From: a virus
DNA length: 40,369 bases
Virus record (IMG/VR): IMGVR_UViG_3300045284_000166
Span: 1 to 40,369 of that record
Strand: one strand, 5' to 3'
Numbering within the stretch: the first letter of the stretch is position 1; every line of letters begins with the position of its first letter. The position numbers and the translations under genes are program-made. The notes below the pieces were generated by a model that was given only the letters and a program-made list of their open reading frames with translations, had not been told where the DNA came from and did not search any database. Of this stretch, positions 15,805 to 23,824 are shown in pieces.

Positions 15805-16130
15805 TTGCCTTTAATCCATGCGGGCCGCTGCTGAGTTTTACGGCTGCCGCGACCCCGCCTACTGCGGTCAGGGCGATCAGCCTGAACAATGTGCAAACGC
15901 AGCAATACTGCCTGACGAATATCGACGGTGCGATCGATGCCATTGTCGGATGGGGGCAGAGCGCAACCGAGGCGCAGGCGAATGCCCTTGCTCCGGCTGG
16001 CACGGCGAGGTGCTATTACCTGATGGCGCGGGAGCAGGCGGTTATCACCGGGCCGTCCGATGCATTCTTCTCCGCCGGAACCGCATCTGTTACGGCCGTA
16101 ATCAAGGTCCAAGCTGGCGTAGGAATTTAG
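15801..16130 (+). CDS. Small structural protein before the gp4-like gene
   Basis: A 109-residue protein whose ATG overlaps the preceding stop. Ala-rich with strands (LSFTAAATPPTAVRAISL, VTAVIKVQAGVGI) and a middle reading VGWGQSATEAQANALAPAG. Probably a small capsid or connector protein by position. No recognised domain. Confidence 0.6.
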   Translation: MIAFNPCGPLLSFTAAATPPTAVRAISLNNVQTQQYCLTNIDGAIDAIVGWGQSATEAQANALAPAGTARCYYLMAREQAVITGPSDAFFSAGTASVTAVIKVQAGVGI

Positions 16131-16134
16131 CGCC

Positions 16135-17073
16135 ATGATTCAGGCGCTAGACCTCGTCACGCGCTCCCTGCGCGCTATCGGGGCGTGCGCCGCAGGCGAA
16201 CCACCTGACCAGGAGGACGCGAATGATGCGTTTGAAACGCTCAACGAACTTTTGGAGACGTGGAGCAATTCCACGCTGATGGTTCCGTATGTGACGGAAA
16301 TCATCCACACGCTGCAAACCAATCTTGCGAATTACACGATAGGTCAAGGCGGCACTGTCGGCGGCGCATTCACGGGCGCCCTATCTCTGACGACCTTGAC
16401 CGTTTCCGTCATTCCGTCAGGCAATATCGCGCTCGGCCAGTACATCACTGGCGCGGGCGTCACAGTGGGCACGCAAATTGTCGCGTTTCAGACCGGCGCT
16501 GGAGGCATCGGCACCTATAGCGTAAATATCAATTACGCCGTCCCAATCGCTGCCGAGGCGATGCAGACCTACTACCAGCGGCCTCTGCGCATCAATAGCG
16601 CCTTCGTGCGATCGGCGACGCTGGATTATCCGGTTGCGGTGCTCAATGTCGAAACGTGGGAATTGATTGGCTTGAAGTCGCAGGGCGGGCCGTGGCCGCG
16701 CGCGCTCTACTACCAACCGTCGCACCCGGTAGGCAATATCACCTATTGGCCGGTTCCGGGGTCTGGTGAAATGCATCTGTTTGCAGAAACCGTGCTCCAG
16801 GCATTTACGACGCTGAGTGACGTGGTAACGCTGCCACAAGGCTATGCGCAGGCGATCCGCTGGAATCTCGCCGAGCAGCTTTTGCCGGAATATGGAAAGG
16901 CGGGCGACTCCGGTCTGGTGCAATTGGTTTTGAAAAACGCCGCGGACTCGCGCGCTTGGGTAAAAAGAACAAACGCAAACCCACCTTATGTGGCGAGTTT
17001 TGATCCGGCGCTATTGACCCACAGCGGTCGCGCGCCGTCGAATTGGATACTTGGCGGCGGTTTCATTCCATGA
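16135..17073 (+). CDS. P22 gp4-like tail accessory factor
   Basis: A 312-residue protein. Residues 1-40 carry the gp4 family start: ALDLVTRSLRAIGACAAGEP followed by QEDANDAFETLNELLETWSN, then MVPYVTEI. The C-terminus is alpha/beta with QGYAQAIRWNLAEQLLPEYG. It is longer than P22 gp4 (166 residues) because of a beta-rich middle insert (about 70-150). It binds the portal after packaging and, with the gp10-like protein, seals the head. The gene order gp4-gp10 is as in P22. Confidence 0.8.
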   Translation: MIQALDLVTRSLRAIGACAAGEPPDQEDANDAFETLNELLETWSNSTLMVPYVTEIIHTLQTNLANYTIGQGGTVGGAFTGALSLTTLTVSVIPSGNIALGQYITGAGVTVGTQIVAFQTGAGGIGTYSVNINYAVPIAAEAMQTYYQRPLRINSAFVRSATLDYPVAVLNVETWELIGLKSQGGPWPRALYYQPSHPVGNITYWPVPGSGEMHLFAETVLQAFTTLSDVVTLPQGYAQAIRWNLAEQLLPEYGKAGDSGLVQLVLKNAADSRAWVKRTNANPPYVASFDPALLTHSGRAPSNWILGGGFIP

Positions 17074-17082
17074 ACAATACGC

Positions 17083-18519
17083 ATGGACTTTAATTTTGTC
17101 GGCGCTTCATATGTTGCCGCGTCCCTGACAGAAAATAATCAGGAATGCGTGAACTGGTACCCGGAAATTGATCCTACAAAACAGGAGGGCGAGCGCGGCG
17201 TAATCGCATTGTTGCCGACTCCCGGACTTTTGACGCGGCACGAATTTCCTATTGGCGAAGTTCGCGCGCTGCACACGCTCACCGACGGCACGCTCATGCT
17301 CGCCGTGGTAGGCAACACGCTCTATCTGGTGACGCTCGCCTATACCGTTACGGCAGTCGGCACGCTCTCAACCGCAACCGGCATCGTGCATATTGCAGAT
17401 AACAATTTCGTCGCCATGATCGTAGATGGCCCAAACCGCTACAGCTACAATTGGACGACGAACGCGTTCTCGGTGCTTGCCGATGGCGCATTTACCGGGG
17501 CCGATTGGGTTGACGAGGTGGATAACTTTTTCGTCTACAACCGGCCTGGAACGAACCAATGGGGATCGAGCGACGTTGATGTGGCGACATCCAGCCCGCT
17601 GAATCTAGGCACGATGCTCGGCGCCTCTGGCGATATCGTGGCGCTGATCGCGGACCATCGCCAGGTGCTATTGCTTGGCGAGCGCTATAGCGAGCGATGG
17701 GTCAATGTCGGCACGTTCCCCTTTACCTTCGCCATCATCCCCGGTTCATCAATGCAGCATGGGTGCGGGGCGCCGCATTCCATTGCGCGCCTGGGCGAAG
17801 GCATCGCGTTCCTCGCGCAGGATACGCGCGGGGCCGCTACCGTTATTACCTGGGGCGCGGCAATCCCCGTGCCGCAGCGCATTTCAACCTTTGCGGTAGA
17901 GCAGGCGATTCAGAAATATGCGGTCACGGCGGACGCTGTTGGCTACACCTACTCGCAGTCTGGCCATGAATTCTACATGCTCACGTTTCCGACTCAGGAC
18001 GTGACTTGGTGCTACGACCTGGCGACGACCATGTGGCACAAACGGGCTTGGCGCGACCCGTTCGGGCGCTACCACAGGCATCGCAGCAATTGCGCGGCCG
18101 TGTTCGGCGACGATATCGTAGTCGGGGACTTCGAGAACGGAAAAATCTACGCGCTCTCCGAATCCACCTTTACCGACGATGGCGCGATATTGCCATGCCT
18201 GCGCCGTTGCCGGCATCTCACGAGTGATTTGAAACGGGAATTTTTCCACGATTTGCAGATTCAATTCCAGCCTGGCGTCGGATTGAATGCGGGGCAGGGG
18301 TCGGACCCGGAATGCATCTTGAGATGGTCAAACGATGGCGGTTTTACCTGGGGCAATGACCACATCCTGAAACTCGGAAAAATGGGCGAGTACAAGAATC
18401 GAGCGATCAAGCGCAGGCTTGGCTGGGCGCGCGATCGGGTATTTGAAGTACTCGTAACTGATCCTGTTTTTCGCGTGGTGGTATCGGCGAATCTGAACGC
18501 TTCCGCCGGGAGCAATTGA
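17083..18519 (+). CDS. P22 gp10-like packaged DNA stabilisation protein
   Basis: A 478-residue protein (P22 gp10 is 472). The family start is clear: FVGASYVAASLTENNQECVN followed by WYPEIDPTKQEGERG and LLPTPGLL. Repeated beta-propeller-like strands follow, with GSSMQHGCGAPHSIARLGEG in the middle. It forms the hexameric tail hub between gp4 and the needle and tailspikes. Its stop overlaps the next gene (TGATG). Confidence 0.88.
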   Translation: MDFNFVGASYVAASLTENNQECVNWYPEIDPTKQEGERGVIALLPTPGLLTRHEFPIGEVRALHTLTDGTLMLAVVGNTLYLVTLAYTVTAVGTLSTATGIVHIADNNFVAMIVDGPNRYSYNWTTNAFSVLADGAFTGADWVDEVDNFFVYNRPGTNQWGSSDVDVATSSPLNLGTMLGASGDIVALIADHRQVLLLGERYSERWVNVGTFPFTFAIIPGSSMQHGCGAPHSIARLGEGIAFLAQDTRGAATVITWGAAIPVPQRISTFAVEQAIQKYAVTADAVGYTYSQSGHEFYMLTFPTQDVTWCYDLATTMWHKRAWRDPFGRYHRHRSNCAAVFGDDIVVGDFENGKIYALSESTFTDDGAILPCLRRCRHLTSDLKREFFHDLQIQFQPGVGLNAGQGSDPECILRWSNDGGFTWGNDHILKLGKMGEYKNRAIKRRLGWARDRVFEVLVTDPVFRVVVSANLNASAGSN

Positions 18520-19103
18520 TGGCAGAGACCCATTTCCCGGAATGCAAGTTGATCGACGCTGCCGGGTACATGGATTTTACCTGGCAGATGTATTTCCGCG
18601 AGGAGCAGGCCGCGCTTGCCGGCACTGGAACAGTAACAGGGCCAGTGGTTTCAGTTGCAGGCAACGTCGCGCTATTTGGAGGTATCGATGGTATCGCGCT
18701 GATAGACGGCGGAACATTGGGGACTGCTGCATTTACGCCGGTCGGCAATTATGACGTTGCAGGCGCAGCCTTGGCCGCACAAGCAGCAAGTGATCCGTTG
18801 GGATCGGCTGCCACGGCGCAGGCGGCTGCGATTGCTGCCTCTCAGCCTTTGGACCCCGACCTTAGCGCAATCGCACTGCTGACGACGACGGCATTCGGGC
18901 GCGCGTTGCTCACGCTGGCTGATGCCGCTGCGACCCGCATAGTCCTCGGATTTCCTGCCGCCTCGGCCTCAGGCGGCGCGGCGCCTGCGGGCGGAATAGG
19001 GACGGCGGCGGGCGCATGGAGTACAGCGGCAGACCGTGACGCGGCGATAGCGCTGCTGAACAATATGCGTGCTGCTTTAATTGCGAACGGGCTGATGACA
19101 TGA
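18519..19103 (+). CDS. Tail needle- or fibre-like protein
   Basis: A 194-residue protein from ATG 18519. It sits where P22 has the tail needle gp26. The first 45 residues (FPECKLIDAAGYMDFTWQMY) form a short domain. Next come Gly/Val-rich strands, an Ala-rich stretch and a motif common in tail fibres, LDPDLSAIALLTTTAFGRAL followed by LTLADAAATRIVLGFP. It ends in a helix reading ALLNNMRAALIANGLM. This layout suits a trimeric fibre or plug. Needle identity is inferred from position only. Confidence 0.6.
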   Translation: MAETHFPECKLIDAAGYMDFTWQMYFREEQAALAGTGTVTGPVVSVAGNVALFGGIDGIALIDGGTLGTAAFTPVGNYDVAGAALAAQAASDPLGSAATAQAAAIAASQPLDPDLSAIALLTTTAFGRALLTLADAAATRIVLGFPAASASGGAAPAGGIGTAAGAWSTAADRDAAIALLNNMRAALIANGLMT

Positions 19104-19453
19104 CTACCGCCCTTACTAATGCACGCGACGATGCCTTGCTGGTAGGCTTTGCTGCGACTGATTGGACAGAGCATGTCGGATTGGCTGAGTACATGGCGCA
19201 GCTCAAAGAATGGAATGTGCGAGCGATTGTGCGCGATGGAGAGATTATCGGGGCTGTATACAGCAAGGATGGGGAAGTGCATGCGTCCGTATTGCCGAAA
19301 TGGCGTAAGCGTTGGGCAACGAAGGGATTGCTGAATGAAATATTCAGCGGCCAAAACATGACGAGAGTAACGCCGGGGCACGAGTACATGCACTGCATTT
19401 TGAAGCGGCTCGGGTTCTCGAATGCAGACGACGGGAAGTTTGTGAAGGAATAG
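19100..19453 (+). CDS. GNAT-like acetyltransferase-fold phage protein
   Basis: A 117-residue protein. WNVRAIVRDGEIIGAVYSKD resembles the beta2-beta3 hairpin of GNAT proteins, VHASVLPKWRKRWATKGLLN matches beta4-helix3, and LKRLGFS near the end is the usual C-terminal motif. Small GNAT-fold proteins occur among virion-associated genes of podoviruses (for example T7 gp13). It holds the place of P22 gene 14. The usual acetyl-CoA loop (Q/RxxGxG/A) is replaced by KRWATKG, so activity is doubtful. Confidence 0.6.
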   Translation: MTTALTNARDDALLVGFAATDWTEHVGLAEYMAQLKEWNVRAIVRDGEIIGAVYSKDGEVHASVLPKWRKRWATKGLLNEIFSGQNMTRVTPGHEYMHCILKRLGFSNADDGKFVKE

Positions 19454-19456
19454 GCA

Positions 19457-20152
19457 ATGGGTATTGAGACTGCACTGGTTCTGGGCGGTGGCGCATTGCT
19501 TGGCAGCGCATTGAGTGCTGGCGCCTCTAAATCGGCCGCCAATCAAGCATCGAGCGCGGCGAACAACGCAACGGACCAGCAGTTGCAGATGTTCAATACG
19601 ATCAACCAGCAGCAGGCTCCGTATCGGCAGGCTGGCTACAACGCACTGAACGATATCGCCACGCTGCAACCGCAATTCACTCATCAATTCGGCGCGGGAG
19701 ATTTGAACGCGAACCTTGCGCCGAATTACCAGTTTCAACTTGATCAGGGCTTGGGAGCGGTCAAAAATGCCTCTAACCTGCAAACCGGATTCAGTGGCAA
19801 CACGCTGAAAGGCGTCAACGATTACGCGCAGAACTTCGCCGGGAATGCCTATCAAAACGCCTTCGCCAACTATTCGGCCAATCAGACGAACATTTTTAAC
19901 CGGCTATCGAATATCGCCGGACTCGGACAGACGGCGAATGCAAACGTGGGCAATGCCGGGGCTACCATTTCAGGCAATGCGGCGCAGTCGCAGATTGCGA
20001 GCGGCGCGGCGCAGGCCGCGGGCACCGTAGGCACCGCAAATGCGCTGGCGGGCGGGCTGCAAAACGCCGCAAGCTGGTACGCGCTGCCTCAATTCCTTGG
20101 GCGTGGCGGCGGATCAAGTCCGCCCGCATTAGATACGCTCTTTAGCAATTAG
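19457..20152 (+). CDS. DNA ejection protein, gp7 position
   Basis: A 231-residue protein, almost the length of P22 gp7 (229). The N-terminus is a hydrophobic Gly/Ala stretch (ALVLGGGALLGSALSAGASK). A long Ala/Asn/Gln-rich body follows with QQAPYRQAGYNALNDIATLQ, FQLDQGLGAVKNASNLQTGF and NAGATISGNAAQSQIASGAA. This is a recurrent pattern of internal virion proteins. It would be stored in the head and injected ahead of DNA. It is the first of three ejection-type genes in P22 order. Confidence 0.72.
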   Translation: MGIETALVLGGGALLGSALSAGASKSAANQASSAANNATDQQLQMFNTINQQQAPYRQAGYNALNDIATLQPQFTHQFGAGDLNANLAPNYQFQLDQGLGAVKNASNLQTGFSGNTLKGVNDYAQNFAGNAYQNAFANYSANQTNIFNRLSNIAGLGQTANANVGNAGATISGNAAQSQIASGAAQAAGTVGTANALAGGLQNAASWYALPQFLGRGGGSSPPALDTLFSN

Positions 20153-20154
20153 CC

Positions 20155-21648
20155 ATGCCGGATTACGGTTTTATTGCGCAGCCGCAAGTACAAAACCCGA
20201 TGAATACGCTCGGGTCCATGCTGGACGTTGCGGGGAAAGCGCAGCAGTTGCAAACCGGAAATATCGACTTGCAGAAGGCGCAGCAGGCGAACGATGAACG
20301 CCTGCGCTTGCAGCAATTCATGGCGAACCCGGACAATTTCCAGACCAATGGGCGCATCGATCTGGACAAGGCGAACGCCGCCATTCCGAAGATCGCACCC
20401 TATACCGGCGGCGAGGTGCTTCAAAAGCTCTCCGTGCTCTCCAATGCGCAGACTGCGGCGATTAATGCAAAGCAGAACCTCACGCAATCGCAGCGCGGCA
20501 TTGTCGCCAATACCATCGGCATCCTAGGTCGCGCCAAAATCACAGACCCGGCAATCTATGACAGCGAATTGCAGAACCTCAAAACGACGAACCCGGACAA
20601 TCCTGAGCTGCATAAGCTGATCGATTCCTACTCCACGGTGCTTGGTATGACACAGCCGGGGCCGCACGTCGCCGATGTCGCTGTCCGGGCGTCGCAATCG
20701 TTGATGGGGTCGGTAGAACAGCAATCGAGCCTTGCGCCGCAACCGGGCTTGACGAGCACTGGCGGCAAACTAGAGCAGACCATAACGCAGCCTGGCGTGG
20801 GCGGTGCGCCTGGATCCGTTACCGTTGGTCAGAACGCACCTGGTGCCGGGGCCCCCGTTACGATTGCGCCGGGCGCCCTGGAAACGGTCGAAGTCGGGCC
20901 GGATGGAAACAAGTACATCGTCCAGCGCTCGCCGCAAGGCACGATTGTAGGGACGCGATCGCTTGGCGGCGCGGGGCAGGGCACCGGGCAGTCTGGAGCT
21001 GGCGGGCAACCGGCTGGCGGCGGAACCGGGATGCCGTCCTTTCCGGTCGGGCAAACTGAAGCCATGCGACTGAATGCGGGCACGGCAGCCGCCGACTGGC
21101 AGCAGACTTTCGCCGCGGGCCAGAAAGCGAGTCAGAACATAGGTGTCTTGCAGGAAATCAAGAAATACGCGCCTGGGGCCGTGTCTGGCGTCGGTCAGGA
21201 TCGCCGGGCATTCCTCGCCGGCCTGGCCGGCCTGATCGGCATGGACGCGGGGCAGATGGAAAAAACCGATACGGACCTCCTCGCCAAAAACACGAACATG
21301 CTGGCGCTCGCCGGCGGCAACACCAATCTCGCCAAGGAACTGTCTGAAGTGGCAAATCCGAACGTGCATATGACCAAGGAAGCCATCATAAAAGCGGCAG
21401 ATCAGGTTATTGCACAGCAGCAATTATCACTGGTCCGGGCGAAGCACTTGGGCAAGGTGGCGAACGATCCGGCTGCCTATACGCAGGCGGCGACGGAATT
21501 CAACGCGAACGCCGACCCGCGCGTGCTCCAATATCCAACAATGACGACTGCCGAACGCGCCGAAATGAAAAAGGCCATGAATCCGCAGGAGCAGCTTGAA
21601 TTCGGCAACAAGCTGCGATTTTTCCAGCACTTCGGACATATTAAATAA
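20155..21648 (+). CDS. DNA ejection protein, gp20 position
   Basis: A 497-residue protein (P22 gp20 is 471). It is predicted helical at the N-terminus, rich in Gln/Asn/Ala, with a Gly/Pro-rich flexible middle (about 200-300) and a helical C-terminal part (QIEKTDTDLL-like region, then ATEFNANADPRVLQYPTM). No enzymatic motif is visible. The identity as the second injected protein rests on length, composition and order. The stop codon lies in an AT-rich palindrome (21644-21658). Confidence 0.62.
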   Translation: MPDYGFIAQPQVQNPMNTLGSMLDVAGKAQQLQTGNIDLQKAQQANDERLRLQQFMANPDNFQTNGRIDLDKANAAIPKIAPYTGGEVLQKLSVLSNAQTAAINAKQNLTQSQRGIVANTIGILGRAKITDPAIYDSELQNLKTTNPDNPELHKLIDSYSTVLGMTQPGPHVADVAVRASQSLMGSVEQQSSLAPQPGLTSTGGKLEQTITQPGVGGAPGSVTVGQNAPGAGAPVTIAPGALETVEVGPDGNKYIVQRSPQGTIVGTRSLGGAGQGTGQSGAGGQPAGGGTGMPSFPVGQTEAMRLNAGTAAADWQQTFAAGQKASQNIGVLQEIKKYAPGAVSGVGQDRRAFLAGLAGLIGMDAGQMEKTDTDLLAKNTNMLALAGGNTNLAKELSEVANPNVHMTKEAIIKAADQVIAQQQLSLVRAKHLGKVANDPAAYTQAATEFNANADPRVLQYPTMTTAERAEMKKAMNPQEQLEFGNKLRFFQHFGHIK

Positions 21649-21658
21649 CTAAGTTATT
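21644..21658. promoter_or_regulatory. Perfect AT-rich inverted repeat
   Basis: AATAACT-A-AGTTATT straddles the stop codon of the gp20-position gene, 14 bases before the next ATG. It has no T-run and the next start lacks a Shine-Dalgarno sequence, so it may be a protein-binding or RNA-processing site. Confidence 0.35.
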
Positions 21659-21671
21659 AACTAATTCAATA

Positions 21672-23618
21672 ATGGACTATGCTGCGGAATGGGACTCGCT
21701 GCCCGCCGGCAAGGCGCCCCCTGCGAACGATTACGCGGCGGATTGGGACAGGTTGTCGGTTCCACGCGGAACAACGGAAACCGTTGTTGCTGCGCCGGCG
21801 CAATCCGGTTACAAATCGCCGATTACCAGACAGGATTTAATCCAAAGCGTAAGGGGCGGTCCTATAGGTATGGGCAAGATCGCAATCCGCGCGGCCACAG
21901 GAGAGGCTGATACCCTTGGCGAAGTTGGTAAGGCATTGGCAAGTGGGGCGGCTGGCGCCGTCGTGGGCGGCTTGCATGGCCTGTACAAGCTCGCCATTAC
22001 CGGCGGCGATACCGAGGCAGCATCCAAGGCAGTCGAGGCCACAAGGGACGCCCTGACGCACCAACCGCAGGGCGATGTGGCAAAGGCGATTGTTGGCGGA
22101 ATTAGCTCAAACTGGAATCCTCTGAACTGGCCCTATGCGGCCGGTAGCGCGATTGCGGATTATGGCGCCGAAAAAGGCACTCTGAGCCCGGCCGAGGCGG
22201 CGGCGATCAAGGCCGGGAGCGCAATGGTTACACCGGGCATGATCGTTAAAGGTTTGGGCATTGGCGGCAAGGTTTCAACTACAGCGAACGAGGCGTTCGG
22301 CAGCGTGGGGGCCGCCGCGGCAACGCGCGGTGCAGCAACTGAGGCAACAATTGCCGGAGCGAGCGCTGAAATGCAACAGGCGACGCGGGCCGTAAAGGAT
22401 GTGAACCCGGAAGCCTTGGCGCGGCATGTACAGGCCGATTCGCTTCCTGTGCCGATAAAACTCACGATGGGGCAAGCCACGCGCGATCCGGTGCAGATTT
22501 CGATTGAGCAAAATAGCCGCGCCAAAATGCCGGAATATGCGCAGCGCTTCGCCGAACAGAGCCCGCAACTGCACGAAAACTTGACTGCCGTCCGAGATCA
22601 GGTAGCGCCTGACGTGTACGCGGTAACGCCCAGCGAAAACGCGGCCACGATCATCAAGGGCTATCAAACCAAAGACGCGGCAATTAGCGCGGATATTTCG
22701 TCCAAGTATAAGGCGCTGGAGGATGCTAACGGCGGAAGTTTCCCCGTTGACGGCATAGCGCTCGCTATGGATGCGGAGGCGCGATTAGCAAAGAAACTTA
22801 AAACGGATTTCGTCCCTGCGCCGATCGCCAAGCAGTTGGATAGGTGGAAGAACGGCGAGCCAATGAATCTTGAGCAATACGAAGCGATGCGTACCAATCT
22901 AGCCTCCGAAATGCGCAAGGCTGCGCGCTCAGGCGACGGAAATACCGAATACGCTTCTGGGTTGGTACGGGATGCTCTTGAAGCGCTGCCGTTGACGCCA
23001 GAAGCGGCCGCCTTGAAACCAGTTGCTGACGCCGCCAGAAGCGCCGCCAAGGCGCGATTCGATCTGCTGCGCGCGGATCCCGCATATCAAGCCGCGGTGA
23101 ATGACGTGGCGCCGGACAAGTTCATGCAGAAATACGTGATTGCGGCACCGGTGCGCGATGTGACGACGATGGTCAGAAATCTTGGCGCCGGCACAGTCGA
23201 ACATCAAGCGATGGCAGCCGGCATTATCAACCACCTGAAACAGCAGGCGGGAACGGAGGCAAACAATTTCAGCCAGGCGGGCTATAACAAAGCCTTAAAC
23301 GGGCTGAGTGAAAAACTCCCGCAGATTGTCGGGCGCGACGCGGCAAAAACGCTTCAGAATGTTGGGGAGGTTGCGCACAACACTGTATATCAGCCGCGCG
23401 GATCGTTTGTCAACACATCTAACACTTTTACGGCCGCTCTTGGGCAGCACGCGAAAGGATTAGCGGAAGGCGCCGTGAACAAACTTTTCGGATTTGGATT
23501 GATCCCCATTGGCAGCATGATTCGATCTGTCGGCGCAAATTACTCGGCCAATCAGGCTATGACAAAATCGCTCCAAACCGGCGCCGGAATATCGCTTAAG
23601 GATATTGGAAAAAAATGA
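21672..23618 (+). CDS. DNA ejection protein, gp16 position
   Basis: A 648-residue protein (P22 gp16 is 609). It opens with two copies of a short motif, YAAEWDSLPAGKAPPAN and YAADWDRLSVP. Residues about 70-120 are Gly/Ala-rich and hydrophobic (ALASGAAGAVVGGLHGLYKL), a possible membrane-entering segment. The rest is helical with SLPVPIKLTMGQATRDPVQI and a long C-terminal helix region. P22 gp16 carries DNA across the membrane; the same is inferred here from size and order. Confidence 0.62.
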   Translation: MDYAAEWDSLPAGKAPPANDYAADWDRLSVPRGTTETVVAAPAQSGYKSPITRQDLIQSVRGGPIGMGKIAIRAATGEADTLGEVGKALASGAAGAVVGGLHGLYKLAITGGDTEAASKAVEATRDALTHQPQGDVAKAIVGGISSNWNPLNWPYAAGSAIADYGAEKGTLSPAEAAAIKAGSAMVTPGMIVKGLGIGGKVSTTANEAFGSVGAAAATRGAATEATIAGASAEMQQATRAVKDVNPEALARHVQADSLPVPIKLTMGQATRDPVQISIEQNSRAKMPEYAQRFAEQSPQLHENLTAVRDQVAPDVYAVTPSENAATIIKGYQTKDAAISADISSKYKALEDANGGSFPVDGIALAMDAEARLAKKLKTDFVPAPIAKQLDRWKNGEPMNLEQYEAMRTNLASEMRKAARSGDGNTEYASGLVRDALEALPLTPEAAALKPVADAARSAAKARFDLLRADPAYQAAVNDVAPDKFMQKYVIAAPVRDVTTMVRNLGAGTVEHQAMAAGIINHLKQQAGTEANNFSQAGYNKALNGLSEKLPQIVGRDAAKTLQNVGEVAHNTVYQPRGSFVNTSNTFTAALGQHAKGLAEGAVNKLFGFGLIPIGSMIRSVGANYSANQAMTKSLQTGAGISLKDIGKK

Positions 23619-23824
23619 ATTTACTTTTTCCTAGCAATACCGGCTCCGACTGCAAGGCTTTCGCGCATGTGGCGGCGTATTTTGGCTTTCCTGAATTCAT
23701 CGTGCGCGGCAGAGCACAGACACCAAATTACCCAGCACCAAAAAAGAAATGTAATCATGCTCCCTCCCCGTGGAATTCGTTTATAGCACACAAAACGGCA
23801 ACAGGAGAACTATTGTGTCAGTGA
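23615..23824 (+). CDS. Possible small ORF before the tailspike
   Basis: A 69-residue frame whose ATG overlaps the previous stop (ATGA) and whose end overlaps the tailspike start by 10 bases. The sequence (FAHVAAYFGFPEFIVRGRAQ) looks protein-like, but no family is known and there is no separate ribosome binding site. If it is not real, 23619-23814 is simply the leader of the tailspike gene. Confidence 0.3.
   Translation: MNLLFPSNTGSDCKAFAHVAAYFGFPEFIVRGRAQTPNYPAPKKKCNHAPSPWNSFIAHKTATGELLCQ

Noticed and set aside
18842-19855. Long open frame of 337 codons on the minus strand
   Set aside because: It lies opposite three well-supported plus-strand genes (needle-like, GNAT-like, gp7-position), has no ribosome binding site and has the Arg/Ala/Ser/Cys-rich look of antisense frames in GC-rich DNA.
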